The position numbers were made by a program, and so were the translations under genes. Positions 7,001-8,518 of a stretch of DNA of 8,518 bases are shown here, one piece after another. The DNA comes from Christensenella sp. UBA1262 (GTDB taxonomy: Bacteria; Bacillota; Clostridia; Christensenellales; CAG-917). Under the pieces are notes generated by a model. That model was not told where the DNA came from and did no database searches. It was given only the letters and a program-made list of their open reading frames with translations. Each line of letters begins with the position of its first letter. Position 1 is the first letter of the stretch. The DNA lies in contig DBVO01000035.1 in assembly GCA_002308215.1 (NCBI GenBank), positions 1,632 to 10,149 of the forward strand. Direction: 5' to 3'.

Positions 7001-8319
7001 CCATGTACGCCGTATGTAAATACATCAACAGAAAGTGCATATACTTTATTTTTCTCAATTGTGATTTGCTTGGATGACTTGATGCCAGAAGCAGTCATAA
7101 GTTGTTGAGAAAGCATATAAACGTTGCTGCCTATTCTTTGAGTTGGGAAGTTGCCAATTAATGTCTCAATAGCACTGAGGTCATTAGCAGGAACATAAGT
7201 TGTTGCTGCAGACTCAGCATCATTCTTGAGATAATATGTAGATGAATACAGGTGATAATTCTCTGAGAAGTTATTTACATCAATAAGTGCATTGTAGCTA
7301 AGTGATGTTGGAGCTAGATCATCTTTTGAACTGTTGCCAGTTACGAATGACCAGTTAGAAGGAGCAGATGTTGAAGAGAGGGTTGTTGTACCAAAATCAA
7401 AACGTCCGTTTGGAACTTTAAGTGTGTTTGTTTGGATATAAGCATTATCAACAAGTTCTGCTGCTACTGCGTTTGCAAATTGTTCGCTTGGTGTGACAGA
7501 TTCTTCTGTTTCAAGCTTTTCAAGCTTGACATTATCAAAGAAAGCATAACCAGTAGTCAAGCCATCTTTATAAGTGCTCGAATACTTACCAAGTGCAAGC
7601 ATAAGTGTAAGGGAAGTGCTTGAGTTTGCAGAAGCTTCAATATAGAGTTCATAAGTCTTCCAATCACCATTTGTATTGATGTTTGTAAATTCAGCATATG
7701 TGTTTGTTGAGACATAGATTCTTGCACCAGGAATATTAGATGCGTTGTCTGCCTCGCCAGCAATATCGTATGTGAGAACATCAATTGAAAGCTTGTAATA
7801 TGCATGCGCTTCAAGAGAGAATAAAGAAGATGTATAGCCATAAGCTGTTGGGCCATATTCTTTATCATCGTCATCTGAAAGTTTCTCATCTTTCTTTGGC
7901 ATGTAAATCATGAGAGCGTTTTTATTTTCTCTATCTTTGAAATGATCACCAGCGGTGAGCTTTGCGTAGAGAGTTTTGTCGCTGTCTTTCCAACTAGAAG
8001 CATTTGCTGCGTAAAGTGCTTCTTCAAGGCTAATAGCACCAGCAACAACTGTAGAAGGATAAGTAGCGGAAGGATATGACTTTGCGCCAGTCCAGTCTGT
8101 GATTGTACGTGGATAAGAATCCGCACTAGTGCTGACTACCTTAAAGTCGCTGTTGCTAATGAGCAAACCTTCGGTAGGCTCGATGGTCTTTGATTCTTCA
8201 GACGGAGTGTCTGAACTTGTATCTGCACCTTTTTTGTTACAAGCAACAAAGAGAGCAGATGACAATACGATGAGTGCGACCATCAGAATTGCTAAAACTA
8301 AAAATTTCTTCTTGTTCAT
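4006..8319 (-). CDS. Large multi-module surface lipoprotein with C-terminal membrane anchor
   Basis: A 1437-residue exported protein with no assigned function. The N terminus has a basic start (MNKKK), a hydrophobic stretch and the lipobox FVAC, so Cys27 should be lipidated. Residues 28-50 are a Ser/Thr/Asp/Glu-rich linker. Residues 52-1334 hold five diverged copies of a beta-rich module (see repeat entry) that resembles carbohydrate-binding, CenC-type jelly rolls; no catalytic domain is seen. An acidic linker (about 1355-1373), a hydrophobic helix (about 1384-1406) and a Lys/Arg-rich tail (1407-1437) complete it. Composition is rich in Ser, Thr, Asp and Ala, with few Cys. Both ends appear membrane-attached, so the modules would form a loop facing outward. 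AGGT (8325-8328) precedes the ATG by 5 nt; TACAGGT also precedes the HAD gene. It stands as a single-gene unit with its own promoter and terminator. Glycan or surface binding is inferred from fold-like pattern only. Confidence 0.9.
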   Translation of the reverse strand: MNKKKFLVLAILMVALIVLSSALFVACNKKGADTSSDTPSEESKTIEPTEGLLISNSDFKVVSTSADSYPRTITDWTGAKSYPSATYPSTVVAGAISLEEALYAANASSWKDSDKTLYAKLTAGDHFKDRENKNALMIYMPKKDEKLSDDDDKEYGPTAYGYTSSLFSLEAHAYYKLSIDVLTYDIAGEADNASNIPGARIYVSTNTYAEFTNINTNGDWKTYELYIEASANSSTSLTLMLALGKYSSTYKDGLTTGYAFFDNVKLEKLETEESVTPSEQFANAVAAELVDNAYIQTNTLKVPNGRFDFGTTTLSSTSAPSNWSFVTGNSSKDDLAPTSLSYNALIDVNNFSENYHLYSSTYYLKNDAESAATTYVPANDLSAIETLIGNFPTQRIGSNVYMLSQQLMTASGIKSSKQITIEKNKVYALSVDVFTYGVHGAGVSLVLSGSDGKDIVIKGISSAVSDNTFIGSTPISADDGFVAGASVPGASTLGWKTYTFYIIGNAYKDYNYNMTVWLGTDGTNKNTSVEYKSYSSSSSSSNATTYKANGSFSNGWVFVDEVNLKVISDADIPAATDGVEYAGDDQTLDCSAAGKSDYSGIRIDLATENIFATTTDGNSLDTTKASAGASIDGNGTTQHGIPSGWVSNYDVTDPSNPIIAGGIITDGLVQIDTEENFTQNGGKGSYPGMPYDIETKTAYMIYASKDSYYEIESAPFVIKANGFYRLSFWVKTVDVKSTSGIYVYLLDDDDETVSSFTKINTKDFNEYDSDWCELAFLIRGSFDEDENMRLKFTLGTGDRWAASTLTSGAAYISNTCLASISYSTFKDTTTGSYVKSIDRTSSTTYTFTNGSFDEYDLSDDKLDPTKPLKEQTVLAKPTSWTVSDDTLKANSDESNLVAGVMALENVDKNLYFDHSAQTSAVFTNIDSAKFDSFYGDETSADYLSSENFDTIGGPYVLAIASKDTDKYAVGYASSKFTLSSNSIYAISVYVKGIGASKASVYLSGEVSTSVESGMFRIADPSEDWTCYTFYIKVGQSSISLSLNLWLGENQKIVGGDADDAKSAGAVFFDNIIKKSISEDDFNDAVEDGTHKKISFLTDSFDSLSDTVESRASVTSPNGWSGAAGAEQTSSNTKSGVVYADSNFYEVKTVDGTDFVGILGKDYQLDDITLTAEEAEGKTEDEQLALREQKLLDLKKANWLPVSELSAKSGKNLLVINNMSASAYTYTGTSFSMSATSYYKVSVFVRTYGLSTDEENGVYVELYLGSANDEEDPLIFKAVANEAWTEYDFFVKTSSKSVSSITLKLSLGNVNKVDDDTIKGLTSGYAFFDDVTVEETDETAYNEAVASDSATILTREVKEEEAEDEGDDEPEDEGSSKKKFNLEYLWWMIPTIILAVLIIVVVIVFFFKKIRKPSKKAAPAPTKDAIAKKHSRYDDNKE
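4318..8166 (-). repeat. Five diverged jelly-roll-like modules inside the large lipoprotein
   Basis: The approximate module limits, in residues and window positions, are as follows. M1: 52-268 (8166-7516). M2: 302-566 (7416-6622). M3: 608-822 (6498-5854). M4: 846-1078 (5784-5086). M5: 1094-1334 (5040-4318). Each has the same order of landmarks. First comes an N/D-x-F start followed by a Trp-containing segment. Next is a strand such as YYKLSIDV, VYALSVDV, FYRLSFWV, IYAISVYV or YYKVSVFV. A Trp then begins a W-x-x-Y/L strand (W220, W495, W771, W1024, W1283). After that comes an L-x-L-x-L-G type strand (ending G244, G519, G795, G1047, G1307). The last landmark is G-x-A/V-F-F-D-N/D-V (D262, D560, none in M3, D1069, D1328). 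The strands match the usual pattern of CBM4/9 or CenC-like domains. DNA identity between copies is low, so the duplications are old. Confidence 0.75.
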
Positions 8320-8426
8320 ATCAAACCTGTATAAGATTTATTTTGCTAATTTAGTGTTGATTTTAGAACCTAATTGAGTGCTATATACACGCGCCCATAC
8401 GGGTTATAAAATCAATATGCTTAGAC
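8320..8426 (-). promoter_or_regulatory. Structured 5' leader of the large lipoprotein gene
   Basis: Between the predicted start of transcription (about 8420) and the ATG lies a leader of about 100 nt. Read on the minus strand, TTGATTTTA (8415-8407) pairs perfectly with TAAAATCAA (8365-8357). After one mismatch, AACC (8405-8402) pairs with GGTT (8370-8367). This closes a loop of about 31 nt holding the only GC-rich stretch, including CCC-GTAT-GGG. The stem begins within a few nucleotides of the predicted 5' end. It could stabilise the mRNA or regulate expression; no known riboswitch class is recognised. Confidence 0.4.
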
Positions 8427-8455
8427 ATTTTAATACAAAATCAATAATTTGGCAA
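8427..8455 (-). promoter_or_regulatory. Sigma-A-type promoter for the large lipoprotein gene
   Basis: On the minus strand, TTGCCA (8455-8450) is followed by a 17-bp spacer and TAAAAT (8432-8427). Each matches its consensus at five or four of six positions, with ideal spacing. The predicted start is near 8420, about 100 nt before the ATG. The sequence further out (8456-8518) is AT-rich and shows no gene start or convincing terminator. Confidence 0.6.
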
Positions 8456-8518
8456 CAAAAAGAGAGCAAAATTTCTCACTTTATATTAAATTATTAAAAC
8501 AATTTAAGATAACGAACG

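Noticed and set aside
4006..8319. Large gene as a phage tail fibre or secreted toxin
   Set aside because: It has a lipoprotein signal and membrane helix, no phage neighbours, no immunity gene and no toxin domain.
8456..8495. Possible weak terminator (GAGA/TCTC followed by T residues, minus strand) for a gene beyond the right edge
   Set aside because: The stem is only four base pairs with an AT-rich loop, too weak to call.

Overview
The window is about 8.5 kb of AT-rich bacterial chromosome. Gene order, strong -35/-10 promoters, AGG-type ribosome binding sites and the lipoprotein signal peptide suggest a low-GC Bacillota (Clostridia- or Bacilli-like), probably from an uncultured lineage. This assignment is an inference: no rRNA gene or lineage-defining marker is present. 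There are six genes (one cut by the left edge), with no RNA gene, mobile element, CRISPR array or integration signal.

The layout has three transcription units. (1) On the minus strand, 1269 to 1 carries rplI (ribosomal protein L9), a TrmN6/YabB-type tRNA methyltransferase and the start of rsmI (16S rRNA 2'-O-methyltransferase). It is a compact translation-machinery operon with a TAATG overlap between the first two genes. (2) On the plus strand, 1633 to 3944 carries a HAD-IIA (NagD-like) phosphatase and a class I acyl-CoA synthetase-like adenylating enzyme, again joined by a TAATG overlap. (3) On the minus strand, 8319 to 4006 is one gene for a 1437-residue exported protein. It has a lipobox, five diverged jelly-roll-like, carbohydrate-binding-type modules, a very acidic linker, one C-terminal membrane helix and a basic cytoplasmic tail. 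Units 2 and 3 converge on a single bidirectional terminator at about 3958-3991.

Units 1 and 2 diverge from a 363-bp intergenic region. Each side has a plausible promoter overlapped by inverted repeats that look like operators: TTGCAAT/ATTGCAA on the rplI side and TTTTAGAATA/TATTCTAAAA on the HAD side. The large surface-protein gene has a good promoter about 110 bp upstream of its start. Its leader of about 100 nt begins with a long-range stem, and a sequence element recurs in the promoter spacer and in the leader.

Unit 1 is housekeeping. The two enzymes of unit 2 probably share a pathway, but the substrate cannot be read from sequence. The unit 3 protein is the least familiar part: a putative glycan- or surface-binding protein apparently fixed to the membrane at both ends. 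I see no clear defence or mobile system here. The best candidates for something undescribed are this doubly anchored five-module protein, its structured leader, and the HAD/ligase pair.
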